In this document: in pieces, positions 27,097-35,310 of the stretch
Layout of the letters: each line of letters begins with the position of its first letter
Position numbering within the stretch: the stretch's first letter is position 1
Assembly (NCBI RefSeq): GCF_014837035.1
Contig: NZ_JACSPS010000001.1
Location: forward strand, 1-56,273
Source of the DNA: Kaistella pullorum
Lineage (GTDB): Bacteria; Bacteroidota; Bacteroidia; Flavobacteriales; Weeksellaceae
Reading direction: 5' to 3'
DNA length: 56,273 bases
The notes under the pieces: generated by a model
Database searches by the model: none
The model's input: only the letters and a program-made list of their open reading frames with translations
What the model was told of the DNA's origin: nothing
Translations under genes and position numbers: made by a program

Positions 27097-27300
27097 TTAA
27101 ACTTCTTTCACCTGCTTCTTGAACGTCGACAACAGCAGGCCGCCCATCATGGCGCCATATACCGTACTGTTGATCGGTTTGGAGGTGATCGCACATGTAC
27201 CGGTATTGCAGCCAATAAAATGCCAGTATAGATAGCTGGCCAGTGCGCCTGCAAAAACTCCGATAATCGTCAGAAAGTTTCTATTAACGAACTTCTTCAT
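27097..27300 (-). CDS. DUF6132 family small membrane protein
   Basis: 67 residues with two hydrophobic segments, the loop [15 protein letters not shown] between them carrying two Cys, and [10 protein letters not shown] in the second. This matches the DUF6132 family found beside rhodanese and sulfur-transfer genes in Bacteroidota. It starts inside the end of the previous gene (17-base overlap) and precedes thioredoxin by 17 bases. A role in membrane sulfur handling is inference from context. Confidence 0.82.
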   Translation of the reverse strand: MKKFVNRNFLTIIGVFAGALASYLYWHFIGCNTGTCAITSKPINSTVYGAMMGGLLLSTFKKQVKEV

Positions 27301-27505
27301 ATTCTATTTCTTTTTCATTTCCTGTGACGGAAGGTTTGGTTTCGCACGCAAGGCCACAGCCTTTATTTGCGAGCGCCATATACGTGAAAAACACGCCAAA
27401 TCCGAGTAAAAACCACTGCTGTGAGCGAACGCTTTCCCCGACCATCAGCACACCAAGCGAAAACCGCAGGATGCGCATCAGATGCCAGTTCTTAAGTAAA
27501 TTCAT
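27284..27505 (-). CDS. Small DUF2892-like membrane protein of the sulfur operon
   Basis: 73 residues from the ATG at 27505. One to two hydrophobic segments (LRFSLGVLMVGESVRSQQWF, then LLGFGVFFTYMALANKGCGL) are followed by a Cys-containing loop GCGLACETKP and an acidic tail. Similar proteins travel with rhodanese genes. Function is unknown. Confidence 0.75.
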   Translation of the reverse strand: MNLLKNWHLMRILRFSLGVLMVGESVRSQQWFLLGFGVFFTYMALANKGCGLACETKPSVTGNEKEIEYEEVR

Positions 27506-27613
27506 TGTGTGTTTTAATGTAGAAACGAGCAGCAAACTCTCTGTTTACACGGTAATCTGCCGCTTGTTGTTTAGTTTTAATTTGCCTTCGGGATCACCTT
27601 GTTTTTATTCAAA

Positions 27614-29002
27614 TCACTGTACGACCGGTTTTCCGGCTGCTTTCCATTCTTTCATGCTGCCCGAGAAAGTTTTCACATTGAAACCGTTTCTGTGCAGTAC
27701 AGACTGTGCAATGGCGGCGCGGTCACCAGCCTGGCAATAGATCACCACTTCACGGTCTTTGCTCACTTTATCTAAATCATCCTGAATGGTTCCGTAAAAC
27801 AAATTCACAGCGCCTTCAACATGTCCGGCTTTATATTCAGATTCATTTCGCACATCAATAACCTGTGCATCACCACTTTTTGCAATCTGCTCAAATTCTT
27901 CAACCGAGACGATATCCGCTTGTTGCAGTTCAAGCGGAAGGTCATTCACAGAAGTGAAGAGGCCATAGATATTGTCCATCCCGATTCGCATCAGTTTACG
28001 GGTGAGGTCTTCGAAAGCATTTTCATCCGCGATCAGAATGAATTGCTCTTTGTAATTCATCTGCCAGCCCATCCACGTCGCGAATGAATTTGTTCCCTGA
28101 ATATTAAGTGAACCCGGCACAAAACCTTTGTTGTATTCCAATTTATTCCTCGTATCGATTATCTTGATGCCTTTATTGTACGCTGCTATAAACTCATCAA
28201 CAGACAGTTTCGGATGTTTCGGAACTTCAACAAGTAACGGCCGGTCGACTTTGTTGAGTTTTTTCATCATTGCAAAATATTTTGGCGGTTCAGGCTGGCC
28301 ATTCAAAAGTTCATTTGTGAAAGCATTTTCATCTTCGCCATATTTAAATGCCCAGTTGCGAACCAATTCATACCCAACCGTAGAACTTGGAACCGCGCCC
28401 AACGCTTTTCCACAGGCAGAACCGGCACCGTGACCTGACCAAACCTGGACGAATTCCGGCAGATCAGCAAATTTCTTCAGTGAAGCGAACATCTGATGTG
28501 CGCCTTCTTCTTTGGTTCCCGTAATTCCGGCGGCTTTTTCAAGCAAATCTGGACGGCCGATATCTCCCACGAAAACGAAATCTCCTGTGAAAACCATCAC
28601 CGGTTCATCGGTTGCAGGATGATCTGTCAGCAAAAAAGTGATGCTTTCGGGCGTATGTCCCGGTGTGTGCATCACTTTGAACGTAAGATTTCCCACACGG
28701 ATTACATCACCATCGCGGAGACCTTGATGAGCAAATTCATACTGCCAATCTTCACCGCCTTCATCAGACAGATAAAGTTTAGCACCAGTCACAGCCGCGA
28801 GTTCGCGTGAACCTGCAAGAAAATCTGCATGGATATGCGTTTCTGTAATGTGCGTGATTTTCAGATTATTTTTCTTTGCAATATCAAGATATACATCGGT
28901 ATCGCGCTGCGCATCGATTACGATGGCTTCGCCTGATGCCTGGCAGCCTACGAGATAACTTGACTGTGCGAGCGTCTTATCAAAAATGTGTTCAAAAAAC
29001 AT
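27614..29002 (-). CDS. MBL-fold hydrolase with two rhodanese domains (persulfide dioxygenase-like)
   Basis: 462 residues. An ETHE1-like metallo-beta-lactamase domain (about 1-250) has ETHIHADFLAGSREL, MHTPGHTPESITF and FTGDFVFVGDIGRPD. Two rhodanese domains follow: the first (about 265-350) lacks a catalytic Cys, while the second has DVRNESEYKAGH and YCQAGDRAA with the active Cys. This is the layout of CstB-like enzymes that oxidise persulfide to sulfite or thiosulfate. It heads an operon with two small membrane proteins and thioredoxin. Confidence 0.9.
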   Translation of the reverse strand: MFFEHIFDKTLAQSSYLVGCQASGEAIVIDAQRDTDVYLDIAKKNNLKITHITETHIHADFLAGSRELAAVTGAKLYLSDEGGEDWQYEFAHQGLRDGDVIRVGNLTFKVMHTPGHTPESITFLLTDHPATDEPVMVFTGDFVFVGDIGRPDLLEKAAGITGTKEEGAHQMFASLKKFADLPEFVQVWSGHGAGSACGKALGAVPSSTVGYELVRNWAFKYGEDENAFTNELLNGQPEPPKYFAMMKKLNKVDRPLLVEVPKHPKLSVDEFIAAYNKGIKIIDTRNKLEYNKGFVPGSLNIQGTNSFATWMGWQMNYKEQFILIADENAFEDLTRKLMRIGMDNIYGLFTSVNDLPLELQQADIVSVEEFEQIAKSGDAQVIDVRNESEYKAGHVEGAVNLFYGTIQDDLDKVSKDREVVIYCQAGDRAAIAQSVLHRNGFNVKTFSGSMKEWKAAGKPVVQ

Positions 29003-29036
29003 ATCAGTATTTTTTATAGTTTTCTAATTTATGGTG

Positions 29037-29080
29037 CAAATATCATACGTTCGGCGCACCTACACAGTAACATAAGTTAC
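29037..29080 (-). promoter_or_regulatory. Promoter and palindrome of the sulfur operon
   Basis: On the minus strand GATATTTG (29044-29037) is a near-match to the -7 box TAnnTTTG. A perfect palindrome GTAAC-N4-GTTAC (29067-29080) is centred 29.5 bases upstream of the box, a class II activator position. It is 65 bases before the ATG of the metallo-hydrolase. Confidence 0.5.
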
Positions 29081-29170
29081 ATTCGGTCTGGTATTTGCAA
29101 AAAAACCGGTTATTTAAGCATTTGAGCATGAAATTTTTAAAATAAATTTAAAAATTCAGCTTAAAAAAAA

Positions 29171-29198
29171 GACGCTGTCAACAAATGTCAACAGCGTC
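29171..29198 (-). terminator. Terminator of dnaK
   Basis: GACGCTGT / ACAGCGTC stem (8 bp) with a 12-nt loop, followed on the minus strand by a run of eight T. Confidence 0.85.
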
Positions 29199-29224
29199 CG
29201 TCATTATCAAATATTTATCGGGTA

Positions 29225-31120
29225 TTATTTTACCTCTTCAAAATCTGCATCCTGAACGTCATCAGCGCCACCGCCTGCATTTGGGTTTCCACCCATATCT
29301 GCACCCGGCTGACCTTGCTGTCCTGCAGCGTACATCTCTTCGGAAGCAGCCATCCAAGCAGCATCTAGAGCTTCAGTTTTGGTCTTGGTTGCTTCAAGAT
29401 CTTTAGCTTCGAAAGCTGTTTTCAGTTCCGCCGCCGCAGATTCTACAGCTGCTTTCTTATCAGCAGAAAGTTTGTCACCAAATTCTTTCAGTTGCTTCTC
29501 AGTTTGGAAGATCAAGCCATCGGCTTTGTTGAATACTTCAACTTCTTCTTTTTTCTTAGCATCCGCAGAAGCATTTTCTTCCGCTTCACGCTTCATTCTT
29601 TGGATCTCATCATCTGAAAGTCCTGAACTCGCCTGAATCTTGATTGACTGTTCTTTACCGGTACCTTTGTCTTTCGCAGAAACGTGAAGGATACCGTTCG
29701 CGTCAATATCAAATGTTACTTCAATCTGCGGAACACCTCTTGGTGCTGGCGGAATGTCTGTAAGATCAAAACGTCCGATTTCCTTATTATCGTTGAACAT
29801 TGGTCTTTCACCCTGCCCTACTCTGATCGATACAGCAGGCTGATTGTCGCTTGCGGTAGAGAAAGTCTCAGATTTTTTCGTCGGGATTGTGGTGTTTGCA
29901 TCGATAAGTTTTGTGAAAACAGAACCCATTGTCTCGATACCCAATGAAAGCGGAGTAACGTCCAGAAGAAGCACATCCTTCACATCACCTGTCAATACAC
30001 CACCCTGAATAGCAGCACCAATTGCCACCACTTCATCCGGGTTCACACCTTTCGAAGGCTTTTTACCGAAGAATTTCTCTACTTCTTCCTGAATGATCGG
30101 GATTCTGGTAGAACCACCAACCAAAATTACCTCATCGATATCTGAAACAGAAAGTCCGGCATCAGAAAGTGCTTTTTTACAAGGCTCCATTGATCTTCTC
30201 ACCAAATCGGCAGAAAGCTGCTCAAATTTAGCTTTAGTCAAAGTTTTCACAAGGTGCTTAGGACCTGTTGCCGTAGCTGTAATATATGGAAGGTTAATTT
30301 CCGTTTGAGTTGAAGACGAAAGCTCGATTTTCGCTTTTTCAGCTGCTTCTTTCAAACGCTGAAGCGCGATTGCGTCGGCCTTAAGGTCAACTCCTTCGTC
30401 AGTTTTGAATTCGTCTGCCATCCAGTTGATGATCACATCATCGAAGTCATCACCACCAAGGTGAGTATCACCATTTGTAGAAAGTACTTCGAAAACACCG
30501 TCACCAAGGTCAAGGATCGATACGTCAAAAGTACCACCACCTAAATCGTACACTGCGATTTTCTGGTCTTTGTGCGCCTTATCCATTCCGTAAGCCAAAG
30601 CAGCTGCTGTAGGCTCGTTGATGATTCTTTCAACGGTCAGACCCGCGATTTCACCGGCTTCTTTTGTCGCCTGTCTTTGAGCATCGTTGAAGTAAGCTGG
30701 AACAGTGATTACCGCTCTTGTCACTTCCTGACCAAGGTAATCTTCAGCCGTTTTCTTCATTTTCTGAAGCGTCATTGCAGAGATTTCCTGTGGCGTATAT
30801 TCTCTGTCGTCAATCTTCACTTTTACCGTATCATTCGGACCTGCTACCACTTTATACGGAACTCTGCTGATCTCGCTTGCATCATCCTTGAAGTGAGTAC
30901 CGATGAATCTTTTGATTGAATAAACTGTCTTTTCAGGGTTGGTAACCGCCTGTCTTTTTGCAGGGTCACCTACTTTTCTTTCACCGTCTTCGGTGAAGGC
31001 TACGATGGAAGGTGTAGTTCTTTTACCTTCCGCATTTGGGATTACAACGGCATCCTTACCTTCCATAACGGCAACGCAGGAGTTCGTTGTACCTAAATCA
31101 ATTCCGATTATTTTGCTCAT
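29225..31120 (-). CDS. dnaK: Chaperone DnaK (Hsp70)
   Basis: 631 residues, full length. The ATPase domain begins [33 protein letters not shown] is the second phosphate loop, and the substrate-binding domain contains [16 protein letters not shown]. The Gly/Asn-rich tail ending in [11 protein letters not shown] is typical of bacterial DnaK. It folds and protects proteins with DnaJ and GrpE, neither of which is adjacent here. The leader region contains TTTTTTGC-TTGG-TATAAAATTG, a possible promoter. Confidence 0.98.
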   Translation of the reverse strand: MSKIIGIDLGTTNSCVAVMEGKDAVVIPNAEGKRTTPSIVAFTEDGERKVGDPAKRQAVTNPEKTVYSIKRFIGTHFKDDASEISRVPYKVVAGPNDTVKVKIDDREYTPQEISAMTLQKMKKTAEDYLGQEVTRAVITVPAYFNDAQRQATKEAGEIAGLTVERIINEPTAAALAYGMDKAHKDQKIAVYDLGGGTFDVSILDLGDGVFEVLSTNGDTHLGGDDFDDVIINWMADEFKTDEGVDLKADAIALQRLKEAAEKAKIELSSSTQTEINLPYITATATGPKHLVKTLTKAKFEQLSADLVRRSMEPCKKALSDAGLSVSDIDEVILVGGSTRIPIIQEEVEKFFGKKPSKGVNPDEVVAIGAAIQGGVLTGDVKDVLLLDVTPLSLGIETMGSVFTKLIDANTTIPTKKSETFSTASDNQPAVSIRVGQGERPMFNDNKEIGRFDLTDIPPAPRGVPQIEVTFDIDANGILHVSAKDKGTGKEQSIKIQASSGLSDDEIQRMKREAEENASADAKKKEEVEVFNKADGLIFQTEKQLKEFGDKLSADKKAAVESAAAELKTAFEAKDLEATKTKTEALDAAWMAASEEMYAAGQQGQPGADMGGNPNAGGGADDVQDADFEEVK

Positions 31121-31394
31121 AGTATGTATTTTTTGCTTTTAAATTTTTATTTAAACACCCTTTCTCCAATTTTATACCAAGCAAAAAAGTGTGACAAATT
31201 GACCTTTTTTTACTTATAAATCTTTTTGTACCGTCTCATCGCCGTCTTAAGGACTAACACAAGTCCAGATAAAATACTCAATATCTTTTTTTTGCATTAT
31301 TGATAATGTTTAGTATAACTATTTAATACAAATACTTTTTTTTAGTTGAATTATATGGATTATCAATGCAGGAAATGGAATCGCATTAACGTTT

Positions 31395-31562
31395 TATCAT
31401 ATCTGTACGTTGATATATCATATCTATTCGCTGATATAGCATTTCCGTACGCTGATATTCCATTTCTGTGCGCTGATATCCCATTTCTGCACGGTGATAT
31501 CCCATTTCTGCACCCTGATATATCATTTCTGCAAGCCAAAATGCCATTTCTGCAACCCAATA
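31395..31562. repeat. Eight tandem 21-bp units
   Basis: Eight imperfect direct repeats of 21 bases, close to TATCATTTCTGCACGCTGATA. Each unit begins TATCA-like and ends TGATA-like, so several junctions form GATATC or TGATATATCA palindromes. Both strands are open in the 7-codon register, giving shadow peptides with repeats of FLHGDIP (plus) or CRNGIS (minus). It lies between dnaK and the copper receptor gene; divergence is greater at both ends. The rest of the 31121-31655 gap holds AT-rich sequence and a terminator. Confidence 0.9.
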
Positions 31563-31611
31563 TTCCGTTTTCAGAAGTCCCGGTATGTCAGCTGACAGAT
31601 TTAATAAAAAA

Positions 31612-31634
31612 AAACACTTCGTGCAGAAGTGTTT
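31612..31634 (-). terminator. Terminator of the copper receptor gene
   Basis: AACACTTC / GAAGTGTT stem with a GTGCA loop; on the minus strand it is followed by a long T-run. Confidence 0.8.
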
Positions 31635-31655
31635 TTGTAAACATTAAATTTAAAA

Positions 31656-33695
31656 TCAAAACGAATAGGTAAAGCCCAGATTGAAACTGCGGCCACGCTC
31701 CAGGATGCGCACACTGCGGTTGCCGGTAAGCGTGCGGTTCAGGTGTTCTGCATAAGCATTATCAAACAGGTTGCTGACCTCCGCATCGATGAAGGCATTG
31801 CGGAAAACTTCGTACTTACCATGCAGGTCCACCACCGAAAATGCCGGTGTCTGAAGTTCGCCAAAGCCTGGATCGACTCTGTTTTGAGCGGCGGCATAGC
31901 GATAATTTACCGAAAAAATGACGGGCGACAGGTCGGCCTGCATTTTCCAGCGGAAATCGAGCGGGAAGATCTCGGGCAAAGGTTTTTTGGTATCCAGATC
32001 TTCGGCATAGGTAAACGATACAGCCATTTCAGATCTAAGTTGAGGTAAAAACTTCCAGTTGAATCTGGATTCAAAACCGGCTTTCATCGCACGCTCCAGA
32101 TTTTGTATCTGCCGCACACCGGGACTTTTCATGGACGAAGGCATAATGTTTGGCCGGATGATACCGGAAATATAATCGTGCAGGAAAGCGTAGAAAACAT
32201 TGGTCTGGAAAAAGACTTTCTCACGGCTAAAGGTGAAGATCAGGTCGGCTTGATTATTTATTTCCGGTTTTACATTTGGGTTTCCGAGAATCTCATAATT
32301 GTCATTTCCAACCGGAAACAGATTGATAAATCTTTCGGTAAGGCTGCCGCTGCGCTGTGCACGGCCCGCCCAGAGCGCCACCTGGAAATGCTGACCGAAA
32401 TTGCGGCTGTAACCGACGCTGATGTTTGCGTTGATATCGCTCGCCTTGGCTTCACCATATAACATTCCGAAAAGCTTTGATGGTGCTTTCGCCTCGCCAG
32501 TATTCACATCAAGCCGTGTGGAAACCGTGAGTTTCGCAGAAGGCATCAGATGCTGGTATTCTGCAAACCACCCCAACTGTCGGATTTCCGCATCCTGCCA
32601 CGCAGTGCCGTCTTTCATCGGCATGCCCGGCATCATCGGCATTACCATGCTGATGTTTTCGGCGGCCTCGTGCCGGTAATCGACGCCTGTAAAAAGGACA
32701 TTGTTTTGCCAGCTTTTCTTCAGTTCGCCGCGACCGCCAAGTGTCACAGACCTTACGTCAGAGACCATCGTGTGGTCCGGGCTGCCCATGGAGTGATCGA
32801 CCACCGAATAAAAAGAATTGAAATCAAATTGATTGAAAAAAGAGTGCTGAAATTCCGCCAAATGTTTGAGTTGGAACATCCACGCTTTGTCATAAATAAG
32901 GTCCATCGTCAGCGCAGCAAATTCCACATCACGGCCTTGGTTTGTGTTTACCTGCAGTGTGGTAAGGTGGTTTTCATTCCATTTAAAACTTGCTTTGGTG
33001 CCGATATTGTACCGCAGAAACGCAGAGCGGACCTCATCGCCATTACCGTCTTTGTAACGATCGCCTTTTTGATATGAACCGAAAAGATTCCAGACCATTT
33101 TCTTTGAAGTAAGTTCTGTAAACGCTTCGTTCCGGAAAACCGAACCGTTGCTTTCGAAGCCGGTGGATACACGTCCTCCGAACTCAGGTTCATCTGAAAA
33201 TTTAGGTTTCAGCGTGACAAAATTTACCGTACCACCAAAACTGTTGCCGTGTCTGAAGTGGTATGGCCCTTTGAAGATTTCGGCTTCCTGCACCATGTTC
33301 ATATTGACGTGACTCACCGGCGGATCCATACGGCTCGGGCACGCATTTGCCGCATGGGCTGCACCGTCGATCACAATGTTTAGCTGCTCATATTTAAAAC
33401 CTCGCAAAACCGGGTCTGTCGCGTAGCTGCCGGCTTTCTTGATACCGGAAATCTCAGGAATTGAGCTAAGGAATTTGCCCGCGTCATGATTCAGAAGATC
33501 TGTGTTTGAAGTAGTAATACGGGATTTGTTTTTGTCTCCCGCGCCGATTTTGATGATTTTCACCACTTCAATATTTCGGTAGCCGAGGCTGTCTTGGGAT
33601 TCCGTCTGCGCCTTAGCTGCAGACGACAATATGAGCGCGGCAAACACGGCACGAAACTTCAGCCCGCCGGTAGCCGGATTATAATTGAATAACAT
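31656..33695 (-). CDS. TonB-dependent outer-membrane copper receptor (NosA/OprC-like)
   Basis: 679 residues: signal peptide (to about residue 30), plug domain, then a beta-barrel ending in FNLGFTYSF. The plug has ACPSRMDPPVSH, matching the CPxRMDPP motif seen in OprC/NosA copper receptors, then EIFKGPYHFRHGNSFGG. Extracellular loops are Met/His-rich (MVMPMMPGMPM, DHSMGSPDHTM), suited to copper binding. It lies next to the nosZ cluster, whose product needs up to 12 copper atoms per dimer, so copper supply to NosZ is the likely role. Confidence 0.82.
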   Translation of the reverse strand: MLFNYNPATGGLKFRAVFAALILSSAAKAQTESQDSLGYRNIEVVKIIKIGAGDKNKSRITTSNTDLLNHDAGKFLSSIPEISGIKKAGSYATDPVLRGFKYEQLNIVIDGAAHAANACPSRMDPPVSHVNMNMVQEAEIFKGPYHFRHGNSFGGTVNFVTLKPKFSDEPEFGGRVSTGFESNGSVFRNEAFTELTSKKMVWNLFGSYQKGDRYKDGNGDEVRSAFLRYNIGTKASFKWNENHLTTLQVNTNQGRDVEFAALTMDLIYDKAWMFQLKHLAEFQHSFFNQFDFNSFYSVVDHSMGSPDHTMVSDVRSVTLGGRGELKKSWQNNVLFTGVDYRHEAAENISMVMPMMPGMPMKDGTAWQDAEIRQLGWFAEYQHLMPSAKLTVSTRLDVNTGEAKAPSKLFGMLYGEAKASDINANISVGYSRNFGQHFQVALWAGRAQRSGSLTERFINLFPVGNDNYEILGNPNVKPEINNQADLIFTFSREKVFFQTNVFYAFLHDYISGIIRPNIMPSSMKSPGVRQIQNLERAMKAGFESRFNWKFLPQLRSEMAVSFTYAEDLDTKKPLPEIFPLDFRWKMQADLSPVIFSVNYRYAAAQNRVDPGFGELQTPAFSVVDLHGKYEVFRNAFIDAEVSNLFDNAYAEHLNRTLTGNRSVRILERGRSFNLGFTYSF

Positions 33696-33757
33696 AGAAT
33701 TTTGGAATTTAATTTAAAGATGTGCACCGCCAGACTTTGGCAGTACATTTCAGAACA

Positions 33758-34126
33758 TCAAGAATTTAAATTCCAGCAATTGGGAGGTGGGTTCGGAACA
33801 TTGAGCGATACTGCACTCCAACGGATAAATGTATGGCGTACGGCAGCAATTTCAGTAACAAATCCGCGGTGCGGAACGGACAGTTTAATGCCTTCCAGCG
33901 GATAGAAATCAAAACTGAAATGATTAAAACTTAGACTTTTGGGATTTTTCTGCGCATCTTTTGTTATCTGACATTTGCCGTGGCATTCCATCTCCGGGCG
34001 GCTGCGGTTTTCGCAGACATTCTCGTAATAATCTGCGTTCAGATTATAATCCAGCAGAAAAATCAGATTCTTTGTGCCGGAAAAAAACACCAGCGAAGAA
34101 AACAATATGGAGAACAGCAGTTTCAC
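33758..34126 (-). CDS. Small membrane-anchored Cys-rich protein upstream of the copper receptor
   Basis: 122 residues with a GTG start at 34126; no ATG fits. An N-terminal hydrophobic segment (about 1-26) is followed by VCENRSRPEMECHGKCQITK, a C-x9-C-x3-C pattern with a His and Met, plausible for metal binding. Short proteins with this C...M.C.GKC pattern are common next to TonB receptors in Bacteroidota but have no assigned role. It starts 62 bases upstream of the copper receptor gene, and probably shares its transcript. Confidence 0.7.
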   Translation of the reverse strand: MKLLFSILFSSLVFFSGTKNLIFLLDYNLNADYYENVCENRSRPEMECHGKCQITKDAQKNPKSLSFNHFSFDFYPLEGIKLSVPHRGFVTEIAAVRHTFIRWSAVSLNVPNPPPNCWNLNS

Positions 34127-34131
34127 TGTGT

Positions 34132-34139
34132 CAAAATTA
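34132..34139 (-). promoter_or_regulatory. -7 box upstream of the Cys-rich gene and copper receptor
   Basis: TAATTTTG on the minus strand fits TAnnTTTG. It lies only 6 bases before the GTG start, implying a leaderless or nearly leaderless mRNA. Confidence 0.45.
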
Positions 34140-34182
34140 AGGCAATTAGCAACCCGGAAACGCTAAACTGTCATTTGTCATG

Positions 34183-34196
34183 ATGACAATGGTCAT
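34183..34196. promoter_or_regulatory. TGA-N6-TCA operator of the copper receptor promoter
   Basis: ATGAC-N4-GTCAT, a perfect palindrome with CRP/FNR half-site geometry. Its centre is 50.5 bases upstream of the -7 box, 20 bases further than the two operators at 34708 and 41198. This is the class I distance. An overlapping second palindrome TGTCAT-G-ATGACA spans 34176-34188. Confidence 0.55.
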
Positions 34197-34200
34197 AAAA

Positions 34201-34222
34201 AAACTCCGCCCAGAGGCGGAGT
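34201..34222 (-). terminator. Terminator of the 34242 cytochrome gene
   Basis: AACTCCGCC / GGCGGAGTT stem with a 4-nt loop, followed on the minus strand by a T-run. Confidence 0.85.
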
Positions 34223-34241
34223 TCAGCGTAAACCTATATTG

Positions 34242-34628
34242 TTACTTCTTTAATGTCAGGATATATTCAACCATCTTTTTGGCGTTTTCCGGACTCATAC
34301 CAGTGTGCGGCGTCATCGGGATCTCACCCCAGTTTCCTTTACCACCTTCGATAATCTTAGTTGCCAGCATATCGATATCTGCCTCTGTATATTTATCAGC
34401 AACTTCCTGATAAGATGGGCCTACTATCCGCGCATCTACTTTATGACAGGTAAGACAGTCTGCCCCCTCAATAAGCGCCAAACCTTCATGTTTTCCGGCA
34501 GCTGCCGAATCTACAACAGCAATGTTCGGCTCCTCCATCATCACATCACTTTCTTTCCCGGAGTCTACTGTATCCTTCCCGCAGGAAAAAGCCATCATTA
34601 AAATTCCAATCGCAAAATATTTATTCAT
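34242..34628 (-). CDS. Lipoprotein monoheme cytochrome c
   Basis: 128 residues. The lipobox MMAFSC gives a lipidated Cys16. One heme-binding motif CLTCH (C58, C61, H62) lies in the mature domain, and MTPHTGMSPENAKKMVEYIL provides the likely axial Met. It is of the small cytochrome c551/c552 kind. Divergent from, and 146 bases away from, the cytochrome gene of the nosZ transcript, it probably carries electrons in the periplasm. Confidence 0.9.
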   Translation of the reverse strand: MNKYFAIGILMMAFSCGKDTVDSGKESDVMMEEPNIAVVDSAAAGKHEGLALIEGADCLTCHKVDARIVGPSYQEVADKYTEADIDMLATKIIEGGKGNWGEIPMTPHTGMSPENAKKMVEYILTLKK

Positions 34629-34645
34629 AGTTATATTATTTAATG

Positions 34646-34653
34646 CAAACTTA
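34646..34653 (-). promoter_or_regulatory. -7 box of the leftward cytochrome gene
   Basis: TAAGTTTG on the minus strand is a perfect TAnnTTTG match, 18 bases before the ATG at 34628. The operator at 34708-34723 lies 62.5 bases upstream, so shared control is possible but not as neatly placed as for the plus-strand gene. Confidence 0.5.
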
Positions 34654-34707
34654 TTTGTTTTCTATAAAGGTAACAAGCAAATATGACGATAAATATCATA
34701 CCAAACA

Positions 34708-34723
34708 TATGATCTGAGTCATA
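34708..34723. promoter_or_regulatory. TGA-N6-TCA operator of the nosZ operon
   Basis: TATGATCTGAGTCATA: inverted half-sites TATGA separated by 6 bases, the CRP/FNR spacing. Its centre is 30.5 bases before the -7 box at 34746, i.e. about -41.5 from the likely transcription start, a class II activator position. Confidence 0.65.
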
Positions 34724-34745
34724 CGCGCTTGGGCATAAAACTTTC

Positions 34746-34753
34746 TACTTTTG
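34746..34753 (+). promoter_or_regulatory. -7 box of the nosZ operon
   Basis: TACTTTTG fits TAnnTTTG and lies 21 bases before the ATG of the cytochrome gene at 34775. No -33 TTTG is seen; the operator occupies that place. Confidence 0.6.
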
Positions 34754-34774
34754 AGGTATAAAAATAATTAAATT

Positions 34775-35272
34775 ATGAATTCATTAAAAACAGTTGCTTT
34801 AGCAACCTTCGCCTTTGCATTGTTCTCGTGCGGCGGCGACCAGAAATCAGATTCAATCCCAACAGCCTCAAACACAGACACTCCGGCAGCTACTGAAGCG
34901 CCTGCTGGCGGTGCTGATGCGTCTGCCTATGACCCTAAACGTGGTCTGGGTCCACATGAAAATGTAGACGTAAGTAAATTCGATCCTGCAATGGCTGCAG
35001 CGGGTAAAAAAATCGCTGATGTGAAATGTACATCATGTCACAAACCTACCGACGAAAAACTTGTGGGTCCAGGCTGGAAAGGCGTAACCCAAAGGCAGAC
35101 TCCGGAATGGATCATGAACTTCATCAGCAACCCAGATCCAATGATCGACGTGGACCCGGAACTTCAGAAACAACTTGAGCTTTGTCTGGTAAGAATGCCT
35201 AACCAAGGTCTTGCTGACAGCGAAGCCCGCGAAATTCTGGAATACATGCGCGAAATTGACGGCGCGAAGTAA
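34775..35272 (+). CDS. Lipoprotein monoheme cytochrome c of the nos operon
   Basis: 165 residues. The lipobox ALFSC gives lipidated Cys19, followed by a long Ala/Pro/Thr-rich linker. The heme motif CTSCH (C85, C88, H89) is followed by LVGPGWKGV, and the axial Met probably lies in LVRMPNQGL. It is the first gene of the nosZ transcript, 38 bases before nosZ, so it is the probable direct electron donor to NosZ, as proposed for cytochromes in clade II clusters. Confidence 0.92.
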   Translation: MNSLKTVALATFAFALFSCGGDQKSDSIPTASNTDTPAATEAPAGGADASAYDPKRGLGPHENVDVSKFDPAMAAAGKKIADVKCTSCHKPTDEKLVGPGWKGVTQRQTPEWIMNFISNPDPMIDVDPELQKQLELCLVRMPNQGLADSEAREILEYMREIDGAK

Positions 35273-35310
35273 CTATCCAGGTACTTAAAAAAAACATAAA
35301 CAGATACATA

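Noticed and set aside
31395..31562. CRISPR array
   Set aside because: Direct units of 21 bases without unique spacers, and no cas genes in the window.
31346..31672. Plus-strand frame with FLHGDIP repeats, and the opposite CRNGIS frame
   Set aside because: Both come from the 21-bp tandem array, whose period keeps all frames open. No start context, domain or conservation evidence supports translation.
34175..34190. TGTCAT-G-ATGACA palindrome considered as a terminator
   Set aside because: The loop is too short and no T-run follows; it is better read as an operator overlapping the ATGAC-N4-GTCAT site.
34682..34700. Inverted TATGA / TCATA with a 9-base spacer beside the nosZ operator
   Set aside because: The spacing is 9 instead of 6, so it does not fit the CRP/FNR geometry; in AT-rich DNA it may be chance.
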